Source: Verrucomicrobiota bacterium (GTDB lineage Bacteria > Verrucomicrobiota > Verrucomicrobiia > Limisphaerales > JAEYXS01). From it: a stretch of 64,000 nucleotides of DNA. Shown piece after piece: positions 25,828-34,333 of this stretch. The number at the start of each line of letters is the position of its first letter. Positions within the stretch are counted from its first letter, which is position 1. The position numbers and the translations under genes are program-made. The notes beneath the pieces were generated by a model that did not search any database, was not told the DNA's origin, and saw only the letters and a program-made list of their open reading frames with translations. The DNA is taken from NCBI GenBank assembly GCA_023431185.1, contig JAEYXS010000047.1:1-64000 (forward strand), written 5' to 3'.

Positions 25828-25957
25828 ATCACCCGAGCAGACGCAGCTCGCGAGGCAACATTACACCAGTCTGCCACCAAGGGTATTGTGCCGCGGGAAT
25901 GGCCGCCACGCAATGCTTCCGGAAAAATTAATACGTATGCGTGATAATTTTTGAATA

Positions 25958-26362
25958 ATGAAAAGGGGCCGGTTGTCGAAAGAGGCGTTGGTCATGATGG
26001 ATCAAACACACATAAAGAGTATGGGAACCAAGTGGAACACGCTGGCGGCGGAGTTCGCTCCCGAGGTGCGGTTCGATGTGCGGCCCAATTCGGCGCGCGC
26101 CGAACGGCAGCTCGTGATCGAACGTCTGGAAAGTCTGAAGATGAAGCTCGTGGCCGAGTGGATGCGCAAAACGCGCAACCCGGAAAAATTCGGTGTGATC
26201 CGCTGGGCGGCGAGTGAAGCGGTCTCGCTCGCATGGCTGAGCGGCATGCCGCTGCTCACGCTACCGGCCTTACTGGATGAGAAGGTGAACGAAGCCTTGA
26301 ATCGTCACGCCCGGCAGAAGCAGATCCTGGCACGGAGCGAACAGTGGATGAAGGCGGCGTAA
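25958..26362 (+). CDS. Hypothetical protein, 134 aa
   Basis: Helix-rich, Lys/Arg-rich cytosolic protein without signal peptide. Centre RAERQLVIERLESLKMKLVA looks like a coiled helix; SLAWLSGMPLLTLPALLDEK is a hydrophobic helix. No recognised family. Start at the ATG at 25958; an internal start at 25994/25997 (MMDQTHIK) is equally possible. Divergent from copA with 130 bases between starts and followed by a family C repeat. Confidence 0.6.
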   Translation: MKRGRLSKEALVMMDQTHIKSMGTKWNTLAAEFAPEVRFDVRPNSARAERQLVIERLESLKMKLVAEWMRKTRNPEKFGVIRWAASEAVSLAWLSGMPLLTLPALLDEKVNEALNRHARQKQILARSEQWMKAA

Positions 26363-26365
26363 GCC

Positions 26366-26416
26366 TGGCAGCGGACTTGAGCAGGCTCAGCCAAAGCCTC
26401 CTTACGTCGGCTGCCA
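26366..26416. mobile_element. REPIN-like inverted pair, family C
   Basis: Two 22-base arms, TGGCAGCGGACTTGAGCAGG.. (26366-26387) and the inverted ..CCTTACGTCGGCTGCCA (26395-26416), match at 18 of 22 positions, with a 7-base spacer. It lies between convergent stops of 25958-26362 and miaE. A related pair occurs at 50292-50358. Confidence 0.6.
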
Positions 26417-26428
26417 TGGCACCAATCG

Positions 26429-27001
26429 TCAATGCAACATTGCGAGCGGATTCGGTTCGCGGATGAGTTTCGCATCCAGGTCGAGGAAGAAATCCAGACG
26501 CTCGTCGGCTTCCTTCTCATTAATCTCGCGCGCCATGAGCCAATAGGTGGCGTAGTGATTTCCCTCAGACTCCACCAGGCTTCCGTAGAACGTAGCGAGT
26601 TCCGGATCGATGGGCTTCAACCGCTCCGCGAGAATCTGAAATTTCTCACAGCTCCGCCCTTCGATGAGCGAGCACACAATAAGATGGTCGATGACTTGAT
26701 AGCGCGCCCCGGGGCGCATATTGCTCATCAGGCCGCGAATCCAAGGGCTCGGGAACGGCTGGCCGAAGGGGATGCCACGCCGCTTCAAGATCTGCAGCAC
26801 CAGCTCGAAGTGCTGCAGTTCCTCGATGGCGATGGCGTTCAGCTCGTGTACCTTGCCGAACAGCTCGCGATATTTTTCCAGCGTTAAAGACGTCGTGGCG
26901 GCCTTGCGCTCCAAATGCGCGTGGTCGATCAACACGGCAGGAAGGTCACTGATGATCTTCTCAAACCAGCCATCCAAAATTTTTGCCCGAAACAGCAACA
27001 T
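26429..27001 (-). CDS. miaE: tRNA-(ms2io6A)-hydroxylase
   Basis: Non-haem diiron enzyme that hydroxylates 2-methylthio-N6-isopentenyl-adenosine at position 37 of tRNAs. 190 aa, typical length. Visible diiron ligands of the ferritin-like bundle: Glu in HAHLERKAA, Glu and His in IEELQHFELV, Glu in IEGRSCEKF, and Glu/His in VESEGNHYA. Stands alone, convergent with the 134-aa gene across a family C repeat. The start is the only sensible ATG; a short N-terminal extension found in some homologues is absent. Confidence 0.9.
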   Translation of the reverse strand: MLLFRAKILDGWFEKIISDLPAVLIDHAHLERKAATTSLTLEKYRELFGKVHELNAIAIEELQHFELVLQILKRRGIPFGQPFPSPWIRGLMSNMRPGARYQVIDHLIVCSLIEGRSCEKFQILAERLKPIDPELATFYGSLVESEGNHYATYWLMAREINEKEADERLDFFLDLDAKLIREPNPLAMLH

Positions 27002-27049
27002 GCGGGGAATGTGATAAACGAACGCGTGACAAATGCAATAGGCTCATCC

Positions 27050-28978
27050 TCATTTCCTCCCGCTCCCTTGCACCGCACTCTTGAGACGGTTCAGAGCCCC
27101 ATCCACTTCCTTCTCGGGCACCGCCGTGTCATCCGCGCCATAACGGAGCGCGCAAAAATGCCGGGTGATGACCTCGGCCTCGTTCACTGCCGGAGCGGTG
27201 GCCTGACGTAATTTATTGAGAAACTCCAGCGGTGTCTGTTGCGGCGCGCGGATGAAGCCCAGCTTCTCGAAGGCCGCCAGCATGCGTCCGTATTGGTTCG
27301 CTGCGTGTGCCAGACGTTTCTGCTTCTGCCGCTCCGCTTTCACCTCCGGATTCACGCTGCGTCGCCGCCACAGCGCGATGGCCATCAGCACCACCAGCAC
27401 GGCGGTGAGCCACTCGGCCCGCGCATGCATCCAGCCCAGCGCGTGCCCGACCGATTCCGTGCCCACACGTAACAGCTCACGCTGGCTCGGTCCGTCGAAA
27501 TTCACTACATACACGTTCCACACAAAATCCACCTCCTCCATCCACCGCTCCGGGTCCCAGAGGGAACGCTGCAAGGTGCGGCGCGGGGTCGCGTCGAACT
27601 GCATCCAGCCCACGCCCGGGAACCACGCCTCGGTCCACGCATGGGCGTCCTTGAAGCGTACCGGCCGCCAGCCGGTCACGACATTCTGCTGGTCCGCCAC
27701 GTAGCCGACCATCACGCGGCTGGGGATGCCTTGCATGCGCAACAGCAGCGCCAGCGAGGAGGCATAGCGCTCGCAATGCCCCTCTTTGGTCTCCAGCAAA
27801 AATTCCTCCAACGGATTCAGCCGGTTCAAACTGGGAGCCCCGATGCGATAGATGAAGTTCTGCTGGAAGTATTGCTCCAGCTTCCGCGCGCGGGCGAGCG
27901 GTTCGGTGACATTGCCAAGGACGTTCGTCAGCCATTGCTGCACCGCCGGTGAAGGCGGTGGATGCTGCGTCAGCTCCCGGACTTCCTGCGGATAAAGCGA
28001 TTTCCGCCCGAACATCTCGTCGGTCCAATACTCATAGACGCCGGCGGGCACCGACCAGGCCATGTTCACGCGCAAGGTCTCGTGTGTGTCTTGCAATGGG
28101 TAGTTGAAGAAATTGCCGCCGACGGCGATAACGTGCCCATCCGTCGGCAAGGTGCGCCCTAGGTGCGGCACATTCTTCACCCGGATGGAACGGAACTTGT
28201 GCCCTTTGCGGCTGTCCGGTGGTATCAAGTCGAGCCGCCGCAAGGCCGGGCGCTTATCCGCGCTCCACATGCCGTCCGCGTATTCCGTGAGCGCGATGGC
28301 GCGCAGATAACCGAGATTTTCCCCCTGCACCTCGAAGATGACGCGTCCAGATTGCGCGGCCCCGCCACCGGTTGGGTCCAACATGGAATCCATCAGACTG
28401 CTCTGGCTGCCGCCAATCGTCGGCACACCGCCTGAGCCCAGCAACCCGCGCGGGAACAGCATGAATACCAGCACCGCCGTTCCGAGCAGCAAGGCGAACT
28501 GCCCCCACGCGAAGCGCGCACGCAAGGTCGCTGTCTTCACCGGCTTGTAATCATCCCCCGCCAGCTCCTTCAACGTCGCGGGGATCAGCCACACCGCTGC
28601 GAGCAGGATGGCCACGAAACGGAAATCGATCACCACCGTGCAACCCACACCCAAGTGCAGGAACGCCGCTATGAGCGAGAACCGTTTGTCACGCGCACTC
28701 AATGGCCGCAGCAAGCGCACCGCCTGCACCAGCGTGATGCCATGACCCAGCGCGAAATGCGTGCTCTGCCCGAACGCCTTCGCGAGGAAATATCCGCCGA
28801 CCGCACCCGCCAGCAGCGCGATGCCTTCGACCGACTGCGGGATGTTCACCGGACGGCGCGGCCAGTTCACACACACCAGCCAGAGCGCGACGTTCGCGAG
28901 CGCGAGCCCATAACCATCCCACGTCAGTCCCTGACAAAGAAAACCGAGCAAGATCAGGAGGTTCAACGCACTTTTCAT
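27050..28978 (-). CDS. TgpA-type transglutaminase membrane protein
   Basis: 642 aa from ATG 28978 (MKSALNLLILLGFLCQGL). N-terminal region (about 1-180) has five to six membrane segments as in DUF3488/TgpA; the periplasmic transglutaminase domain follows with catalytic Cys in TKEGHCERYASSLALLLR, His in DAHAWTEAWFPG and Asp in MQFDATP; a late membrane segment (about 535-555) precedes a cytosolic tail. Related proteins act in envelope biogenesis, with exact substrates unknown. Last gene of the moxR - DUF58 - transglutaminase operon on the reverse strand, after a 170-base repeat-bearing gap. Confidence 0.9.
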   Translation of the reverse strand: MKSALNLLILLGFLCQGLTWDGYGLALANVALWLVCVNWPRRPVNIPQSVEGIALLAGAVGGYFLAKAFGQSTHFALGHGITLVQAVRLLRPLSARDKRFSLIAAFLHLGVGCTVVIDFRFVAILLAAVWLIPATLKELAGDDYKPVKTATLRARFAWGQFALLLGTAVLVFMLFPRGLLGSGGVPTIGGSQSSLMDSMLDPTGGGAAQSGRVIFEVQGENLGYLRAIALTEYADGMWSADKRPALRRLDLIPPDSRKGHKFRSIRVKNVPHLGRTLPTDGHVIAVGGNFFNYPLQDTHETLRVNMAWSVPAGVYEYWTDEMFGRKSLYPQEVRELTQHPPPSPAVQQWLTNVLGNVTEPLARARKLEQYFQQNFIYRIGAPSLNRLNPLEEFLLETKEGHCERYASSLALLLRMQGIPSRVMVGYVADQQNVVTGWRPVRFKDAHAWTEAWFPGVGWMQFDATPRRTLQRSLWDPERWMEEVDFVWNVYVVNFDGPSQRELLRVGTESVGHALGWMHARAEWLTAVLVVLMAIALWRRRSVNPEVKAERQKQKRLAHAANQYGRMLAAFEKLGFIRAPQQTPLEFLNKLRQATAPAVNEAEVITRHFCALRYGADDTAVPEKEVDGALNRLKSAVQGSGRK

Positions 28979-28984
28979 GAATCC

Positions 28985-29147
28985 CTCACTTTGCACGCGG
29001 TGGTAGGGCTGGCTGTCCTCAGCCGGCCGCCGTCGAAGCCCGATCCCATCCAAATTATTTCCAGACAGGGTAACGCATTGCGCGTCCGATTCCCTTCATT
29101 CGATGTTGGAAGTTGGATGTTGGACGTTCGATGTTTTCTTGTCATCT
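28985..29147. repeat. Repeat-bearing gap inside the transglutaminase operon
   Basis: Holds a GC-rich CTGGCTGTCCTCAGCC hairpin-like segment (about 29010-29032) and a GATGTT-rich repeat at 29099-29137. It looks like inserted repeat material between otherwise coupled genes. Confidence 0.5.
29099..29137 (+). repeat. GATGTT-rich interspersed repeat, copy 1
   Basis: 39 bases beginning TTCGATGTTGGAAGTTGGAT, built from degenerate GATGTTGGA/GTTC units. The copy at 31360-31398 differs at about five positions and is in the same orientation. The two copies bracket the DUF58-moxR pair. Confidence 0.7.
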
Positions 29148-30257
29148 TCATCCCACCACCTCCCGCGCATTATACCGCACCACATTCACCCCGCGTCCTA
29201 AATTCTCGATCGCCCCCTCCGGCAGATACACCGTCACGCTGCGCCCGTGCGCGGCCAGATTCTCCAGCGCTTCTTCCACCGACGCATTTACCTGCGTCAG
29301 CACAAAGCTCAACGCACTCCGCCGCGACACATGCCCCACCGCTTCCCCGATGCGTTTGCCGTCCGGCTCACTCACCAGCGGTTCCACCCGCGCCAGCAGG
29401 TCCAGGATCTCCTGCCCGTCCGTGAAGGGCGGGAACAGCTCCGGCATCTGCGTGGCCAGATTCACCCACTCCACATGATGCCCCGCATCCAGCGCCGCGA
29501 ACATCAGCGAACCCGCCGCACGCAGACAATCATCCAGCACCACACTATCCGCCACACCCACCGCATCCGTGATGATCGCCACGCGACCGGACAATTCCTC
29601 CTCGAACGTCTTCACCATCAGCCCGCGCCCCTTGGAACTGCTCTTCCAGTGGATCTGCTTCAAAGGATCGCCCGCATGGAATGGTCGCAAGCCCGCGAAA
29701 TGTGTACCTGCCGCCGAACGCTTCTGCCCGTGAAATTTTCCGCCCACCACCGCATCAAATCCCGCCGCCTTCGGGCACGGTGCCGGGTAGATCGCCGGAT
29801 ACACCACTACTTCACCCTTCGCGACCACTTGCCGCCCACTCTTCACCAGGCCGAAGGGAAAGGTGGAAACGAGTTTTAGTTCGCTGAAGCGATACACGCC
29901 GCGTCGCAGGAATTGCCGTGTGGGCACGATGTTCGCCTGCGCCTTGCCGTTCAAAGCACCCACTTGCAGCAGCGTCTCGCCCTGGCTCTCGATGGTGAGC
30001 TGCCCCACATCGCGTTTGCTCCGGTTCTCCACGCGCCAAGGTTGGCTGAGCGATTGTCCCTCCGCGATGGATGTGCTCGCCGGGGGCTCCACCTGCACCT
30101 GCCGCACCGAACGGCGCGAGCCAAAGATATTCAACACCAGACACCCGCCGATGATCCCCACCGGCAGCAACAGGAACGCCGACTGCGATGTCAGCGACGC
30201 CAGATACAGCGCCACCGCGATGCCCGCCAGCAACAGACCTGTCCGTGTCACACTCAT
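29148..30257 (-). CDS. DUF58 domain protein
   Basis: 369 aa. Two membrane segments near the N-terminus (about residues 8-45), then a beta-rich region and the DUF58 signature at about 190-215: GDPLKQIHWKSSSKGRGLMV, followed by a vWA-like fold (RVAIITDAVGVADS with a short acidic motif). DUF58 proteins are standard partners of MoxR ATPases and transglutaminases. The start ATG is 10 bases after the moxR stop, fitting one operon in the order moxR, DUF58, transglutaminase. Confidence 0.9.
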   Translation of the reverse strand: MSVTRTGLLLAGIAVALYLASLTSQSAFLLLPVGIIGGCLVLNIFGSRRSVRQVQVEPPASTSIAEGQSLSQPWRVENRSKRDVGQLTIESQGETLLQVGALNGKAQANIVPTRQFLRRGVYRFSELKLVSTFPFGLVKSGRQVVAKGEVVVYPAIYPAPCPKAAGFDAVVGGKFHGQKRSAAGTHFAGLRPFHAGDPLKQIHWKSSSKGRGLMVKTFEEELSGRVAIITDAVGVADSVVLDDCLRAAGSLMFAALDAGHHVEWVNLATQMPELFPPFTDGQEILDLLARVEPLVSEPDGKRIGEAVGHVSRRSALSFVLTQVNASVEEALENLAAHGRSVTVYLPEGAIENLGRGVNVVRYNAREVVG

Positions 30258-30267
30258 GGCATTCGCC

Positions 30268-31212
30268 TCACAGCGGCACCGTCACCGAGTCGATGAGGTG
30301 ATCCATCACACTACGCGCATTCACACTCACATTGCGCGTACCCTTCTTCGTGATGAGCCGGTGCGGCAGCACGAGCCGTGCGGCCTGTTTGATGTCGTCA
30401 GGCAGGACATAATCACGGCCCCCCTTCAGCGCGATGGCTTGCGCGAAGCTCTGGATGTCCAGGCTGCCGCGCGGACTCGCGCCGTGTTCCAGCGATTCAT
30501 CCTTCCGCGTGGAATGGACGATATCCACGATGTAACCGAGCAGCGATTCCTCCACGCGGATGGCCCGGCACTGGTGTTGCAACCGCAAGAGCGTCTCGCA
30601 ATCCATCACCGCCTGCACATTCTCCAGCGGATCATGCTCCTTCTGCTCCCGCAGCATCTTCGTCTCGGATTCCCGGCTCATGTAGCCGATGCTCAGCCGC
30701 ACCATGAAGCGGTCCATCTGCGCGAAGGGCAGCGGATACGTCCCCTCCAGCTCCACCGGATTCTGCGTGGCCATCACGAAGAACGGCGCGGCCAGCCGGT
30801 GCACCTCGCCATCCACCGTCACGCTATGCTCCTCCATCGCTTCAAGGAGACTCGATTGCGTGCGCGGCGTGGCGCGATTGATCTCATCACCCAAAAGAAT
30901 ATTCGTGAAGATCGGCCCCGGCCGGAACGAAAACCCATGCGTCTCCTGCGAGTAAACCGTCACGCCGCTGATGTCCGAGGGCAACAAGTCCGCCGTGAAC
31001 TGGATGCGCTTGAAATCCGCCGAGATGGACCGCGCGATGGCCTTCGCCAGCAAGGTCTTGCCCACGCCCGGCACATCCTCCAGCAACACATGCCCGCCCG
31101 CGATCAGCGCCAGTACCGCCTGCGCGATCGTCTCATCCTTCCCGATGAACGCGTGCGCGATATTATTGATCAACCCCTGGATCGCTGTCGCTGGACTTTG
31201 CCGGTCACTCAT
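30268..31212 (-). CDS. MoxR-family AAA+ ATPase
   Basis: 314 aa from ATG 31212 (MSDRQSPATAIQGLINNIAH), the usual MoxR length. Walker A LLEDVPGVGKTLLAKAIA, Walker B/sensor region LLGDEINRATPRTQSSLLEA, sensor MATQNPVELEGTYPLPFAQM, and C-terminal lid with SPRGSLDIQSFAQAIAL. MoxR ATPases act as chaperone-like remodelers for vWA partner proteins. The open frame continues upstream to 31536, but that extension translates repeat DNA (residues GETSNIQHRTPNIES) and is not part of the gene. First gene of the trio. Confidence 0.93.
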   Translation of the reverse strand: MSDRQSPATAIQGLINNIAHAFIGKDETIAQAVLALIAGGHVLLEDVPGVGKTLLAKAIARSISADFKRIQFTADLLPSDISGVTVYSQETHGFSFRPGPIFTNILLGDEINRATPRTQSSLLEAMEEHSVTVDGEVHRLAAPFFVMATQNPVELEGTYPLPFAQMDRFMVRLSIGYMSRESETKMLREQKEHDPLENVQAVMDCETLLRLQHQCRAIRVEESLLGYIVDIVHSTRKDESLEHGASPRGSLDIQSFAQAIALKGGRDYVLPDDIKQAARLVLPHRLITKKGTRNVSVNARSVMDHLIDSVTVPL

Positions 31213-31664
31213 ACGCGTAGCTTCGTCGCACTTCCCGTTTCGCTCAAGGCAAAGAAATGCGGGTGAACCATTTGCCTGCAATTCCTTGTTCCCCTTTGGT
31301 AGCCAGTCGGACTGCGGCAGAGAGCTGTCATCCAAGCAGATCGGCGTCTCCCCGTTACTTTCGATGTTGGGAGTTCGGTGTTGGATGTTCGATGTTTCCC
31401 CTAACACCGCTCTAAACTCCCCTCGTCGCTCCTCTGGACTATGAAATTGAATACCTTCCCTTTCCGTCGTGGTGTTCATACCGCGTCTCCCTCTGTGGCC
31501 TCTGCCGGCCCCGCTGACACGCTCCTTGCATATCACCTATATAGACTCCGGCGACGCGCAAAAGTTTCAAACTTTTCAGAAAATATTTTCGCGGAAAAGC
31601 GGTGTGACAGAATGTCTCACCTCAACAGACCTGACCTACTGTTAAGTAGGTGTGTCAGAATGAC
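31213..31664. other. Leader region upstream of moxR
   Basis: About 450 bases without a gene. Contains the GATGTT-rich repeat (31360-31398) and, near its far end, two related palindromes with a hairpin between (31604-31668). AT-rich stretches around 31560-31600 could hold the moxR promoter (reverse-strand TATATAGGTGATAT is visible), but no confident -35/-10 pair is claimed. Confidence 0.5.
31360..31398 (+). repeat. GATGTT-rich interspersed repeat, copy 2
   Basis: 39 bases starting TTCGATGTTGGGAGTTCGGT, same orientation as 29099-29137. It explains the false N-terminal extension of the moxR reading frame. Confidence 0.7.
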
Positions 31665-31668
31665 TCAC
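31604..31668. promoter_or_regulatory. Two covarying palindromes around a hairpin
   Basis: GTGACAGAATGTCTCAC (31604-31620) and GTGTCAGAATGACTCAC (31652-31668) are the same 17-mer except that the GAC/GTC stem has become GTC/GAC, a paired swap that keeps symmetry. Between them ACCTAC-TGTTAA-GTAGGT forms a hairpin. The second site covers the stop codon of the DnaJ-WD40 gene. Position suggests control of moxR or a structured transcript end. Confidence 0.55.
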
Positions 31669-33035
31669 TCGATTTTCCCCGGCCTCAACCGTAGATCCCA
31701 CAGCTTGATCCCACCGATCTTTCCACCGGTCGTGACGAGCAGGTCGGTTTGCGGGACCGCACCGACCCAGCCCACGCCGGCATCGAAGGCCTGCCAGTCG
31801 CCTGCGTACGCTCCTGTTTGCGCATTCCAGCAGGCGAGCTTGCCCATGTCGCTGCCGGCCACGATCAGTTTTCCATCGGCGGAAAAAGTTACGCGTCCGA
31901 AGCGGTCATTGGCCAAAGACAAGACTTTGATCGCTTTGCCCAAGTTCACCTCCCATTGGTGCACCCGGCCTGCCTGATCGGCACTGACCAGCGATTTGCT
32001 GTCCGGAGCGAAGGCCACGCCGTGCACTGCAGCCGCATGGCCCTTCAACTCCCGGACCATCCACGTCTTGGTATCGATGAGGCGCACGTGGTGGTCCCGG
32101 CTGCCAGTGGCCAGCCATCGGCCATCGGGGGAAAACGCCACGGACTTGGCCTGTTCCCCATGGCGAAACTGTTTCAGCACCTTGCCGGAAGCCAGCTCCC
32201 ACACGGTAACGGTGTGATCGTAACAAGCGCCGGCAGCCCATCGACCATCGGGTGAGAAGGCCACGCCGTAGGTGGCGGAGGTGTGGCCTGTCAAGGACCG
32301 CACGAGTTTGAGCGAGGGCAATTCACGCAATTCCACGGCGGGCCTTTGCAAGCCGACCAAGGCGAACTTGCCATCCACGGAAACGGCCACGGACCAGACA
32401 TTGTTGGCAAAGCCCGCGCCGATGGTGACGGTCTCCAAGAGCTTGCCGCTCTCCCGCTCCCAGTAGCGCACGGTGAGGTCTTGGGAGCCGGAGACGAGAT
32501 ACTTGCCATCGCCACTGGCGGCAACGGAAATGACGGCAGCGCTGTGGCCTTTGAATTCGATGGATTCAACCGCGTTGGTCCCGGCGGGTGAAGCGGGCGC
32601 AGGTGAGGAAACTTCTTCGACCGATGGAACGGGGGACGGTGTGCCGCTGGCCGAGGGCGAGGGGTTGGGAGCTTGCGGAGCGCGGAAAAACATCAGCATC
32701 GACACGGCCACCAAAAGGATGGCCGTCGCGAACCAGAACCAAACTGTCCTGCGCTGCGGTGCCAAGGGCGCTTCGGTGGCGGTTTCTGCTGAGGCTTCGG
32801 GCTCTTCCGCCGTCGGCGACGCGGTCCCGGCATCATAGGCCGCGCGTTGCGCCGGGTCGCTCAGGATCTTGTAGGCGGCGTTGATGTCCTTGAGCTTTTC
32901 ATTGGCCAGGTGCCAGTGCTTGCTGCCCGGCTCGAAACGGTCGGGGTGCAGTCCGCTCACCAGAAAGTTGCGGGCTTCCTTGATCTGCTCCGGCGTCGCA
33001 TCCCGTGCGACCCCCAGGATTTGATATGGGTCCAT
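31665..33035 (-). CDS. DnaJ-domain membrane protein with WD40 repeats
   Basis: 456 aa from ATG 33035 (MDPYQILGVARDATPEQI). J-domain at residues about 1-65 with the HPD tripeptide (GLHPDRFEPG) that stimulates Hsp70; acidic linker; one membrane segment (about 95-115, FWFATAILLVAVSMLMFF); a Pro/Ser/Glu-rich linker; then about seven WD40 repeats (for example VAFSPDGRWLATGSRDHHVR) forming one beta-propeller. The J-domain is N-terminal of a single anchor, so the J-domain is probably cytosolic and the propeller extracytoplasmic, or the reverse. Alternative start at 33140 adds non-homologous residues. Partner unknown. Confidence 0.88.
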   Translation of the reverse strand: MDPYQILGVARDATPEQIKEARNFLVSGLHPDRFEPGSKHWHLANEKLKDINAAYKILSDPAQRAAYDAGTASPTAEEPEASAETATEAPLAPQRRTVWFWFATAILLVAVSMLMFFRAPQAPNPSPSASGTPSPVPSVEEVSSPAPASPAGTNAVESIEFKGHSAAVISVAASGDGKYLVSGSQDLTVRYWERESGKLLETVTIGAGFANNVWSVAVSVDGKFALVGLQRPAVELRELPSLKLVRSLTGHTSATYGVAFSPDGRWAAGACYDHTVTVWELASGKVLKQFRHGEQAKSVAFSPDGRWLATGSRDHHVRLIDTKTWMVRELKGHAAAVHGVAFAPDSKSLVSADQAGRVHQWEVNLGKAIKVLSLANDRFGRVTFSADGKLIVAGSDMGKLACWNAQTGAYAGDWQAFDAGVGWVGAVPQTDLLVTTGGKIGGIKLWDLRLRPGKIE

Positions 33036-33185
33036 GACGTCTGGCTCAACCTTCCACGCAGATGTGAACCGGCTCCGCCTTGAAGAAGGATGTGCGTCTC
33101 CAGCAAACCTCATCAGGCTGGCCCGGACCAGAAAAATCATTCCTTGCGGTAAGGATGGAAACGGAAGTTCTCGATCAACAGACCA

Positions 33186-33965
33186 TCAAACCGTCACCAC
33201 TCCTACCCCGGCCCGCTTGAGCTGTTTCAATAATTTCTCATTCCCCGGATGCTGGTCGGTGAAGAGGTGATCTACCTCGCTCATCGGGCAGAGGGTACAC
33301 ATGGCTTGCTTGCCGAACTTGGTGTGGTCGGCGAGAAGGACGACTTGGGCGGCTTGCTCGATCATCACGCGTTCGCTGCCGAGGACGGTTTCCTCGTAGT
33401 TTGTCGCGGCTTCGGCATCGATGCCCGCGGCGGAGAGGAAGGCCCATTTGGCGCGGTATTGGCGGAGGAAAGCTTCGGCTTGCGGTCCACCGACCAAGCC
33501 CGCTTCCGGCTGGAGCAGGCCGCCGCAGAGATAAACTTCCGCACCGCGCTGGGAGCCCTTCAAGCGATCAATGGCCTGGGCGATGACGAGGGAGTTGGTG
33601 ATGACGCGAATGCGCTTGAGCGCAATGAATTCGGCGAGTTGAAAGGTGGTCGTGCCGCCATCGATCATCACCACGTCGCCGTCTTGCAAGAGGGTGGAGG
33701 CGGCACGGGCGATGGCTTTTTTGGCATCAGTGTTGTCGCCGAGGCGTTTCGCGAAAGCGGGCGGACCCATCTGCAAGGTGCCGCCACCGGCTAAGCGGAT
33801 GCCGCCCCAAGTGCGCTCGGCCTGACCGGCCTGTTCCAGCTCCACAAACGCCCGCCGGATGGTGGCCGAGGATGCGCCCAAACGTTCGGACGCGTCCGTG
33901 AGCGAAAGCTCCGGATCGCTTTGCAGCAGCGCGAGGATCTGTTTAAGGCGTTGTTTGCGTTTCAT
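33186..33965 (-). CDS. DeoR-family transcriptional regulator
   Basis: 259 aa. N-terminal helix-turn-helix (about 1-55: MKRKQRLKQILALLQSDPEL, SLTDASERLGASSATIRRAF) and the C-terminal sugar-phosphate-sensing DeoR domain (AARAASTLLQDGDVVMIDGG region, NSLVIAQAIDRL, YLCGGLLQPE, LSAAGIDAE, VLLADHTKFGK). The start at 33965 makes ATGA overlap with the upstream 117-aa gene, indicating coupled translation. Divergent from the fused rhamnulose aldolase gene, so a rhamnose/deoxysugar-phosphate-responsive repressor is the natural reading. Confidence 0.92.
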   Translation of the reverse strand: MKRKQRLKQILALLQSDPELSLTDASERLGASSATIRRAFVELEQAGQAERTWGGIRLAGGGTLQMGPPAFAKRLGDNTDAKKAIARAASTLLQDGDVVMIDGGTTTFQLAEFIALKRIRVITNSLVIAQAIDRLKGSQRGAEVYLCGGLLQPEAGLVGGPQAEAFLRQYRAKWAFLSAAGIDAEAATNYEETVLGSERVMIEQAAQVVLLADHTKFGKQAMCTLCPMSEVDHLFTDQHPGNEKLLKQLKRAGVGVVTV

Positions 33966-34315
33966 GGGAGCCAAGATTTTTTCACAGGCGGGTCGATTCG
34001 TTCATTGATCGCCTCTAGCAAGCTGATGGCCAGCTTAACCGGATTGGAGGTTTGGTCGCCATTTCTTATATACTGCTCGATAGCTTGAATCACTTCGCGC
34101 TCTTCAGCGGACCCCTGTTCCAGCAGGCACGCCCCCGGCAGCGTGGGATACCCTGCACCAATGAAGATGCACCATTCACTTTTTCTCTGGGGAATTCTAG
34201 CATCCAGGCCGATATAACACATGCTCTCATCCGACAGTTCGACCTCATAGCTCATGGTTCCGCCGTCCGCAGCCACTGCCCCTGACTTGAACTGTCTGAT
34301 TTCCATTGTCACCAA
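33962..34315 (-). CDS. Hypothetical protein co-translated with the DeoR regulator, 117 aa
   Basis: Small cytosolic protein, beta-rich in the first 60 residues (SYEVELSDESMCYIGLDARI) and helical afterwards. No family recognised. Its stop overlaps the regulator start by four bases (ATGA), so they are one operon transcribed away from the rhamnose gene. An in-frame ATG four codons in (MEIRQFKS) is an alternative start. Confidence 0.65.
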   Translation of the reverse strand: MVTMEIRQFKSGAVAADGGTMSYEVELSDESMCYIGLDARIPQRKSEWCIFIGAGYPTLPGACLLEQGSAEEREVIQAIEQYIRNGDQTSNPVKLAISLLEAINERIDPPVKKSWLP

Positions 34316-34333
34316 GTTGCTACAATTTTCCTA

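Noticed and set aside
31213..31536. N-terminal extension of the MoxR protein
   Set aside because: The 108 extra residues translate an interspersed repeat (QHRTPNIES) and leader DNA; MoxR homology begins at the ATG at 31212.
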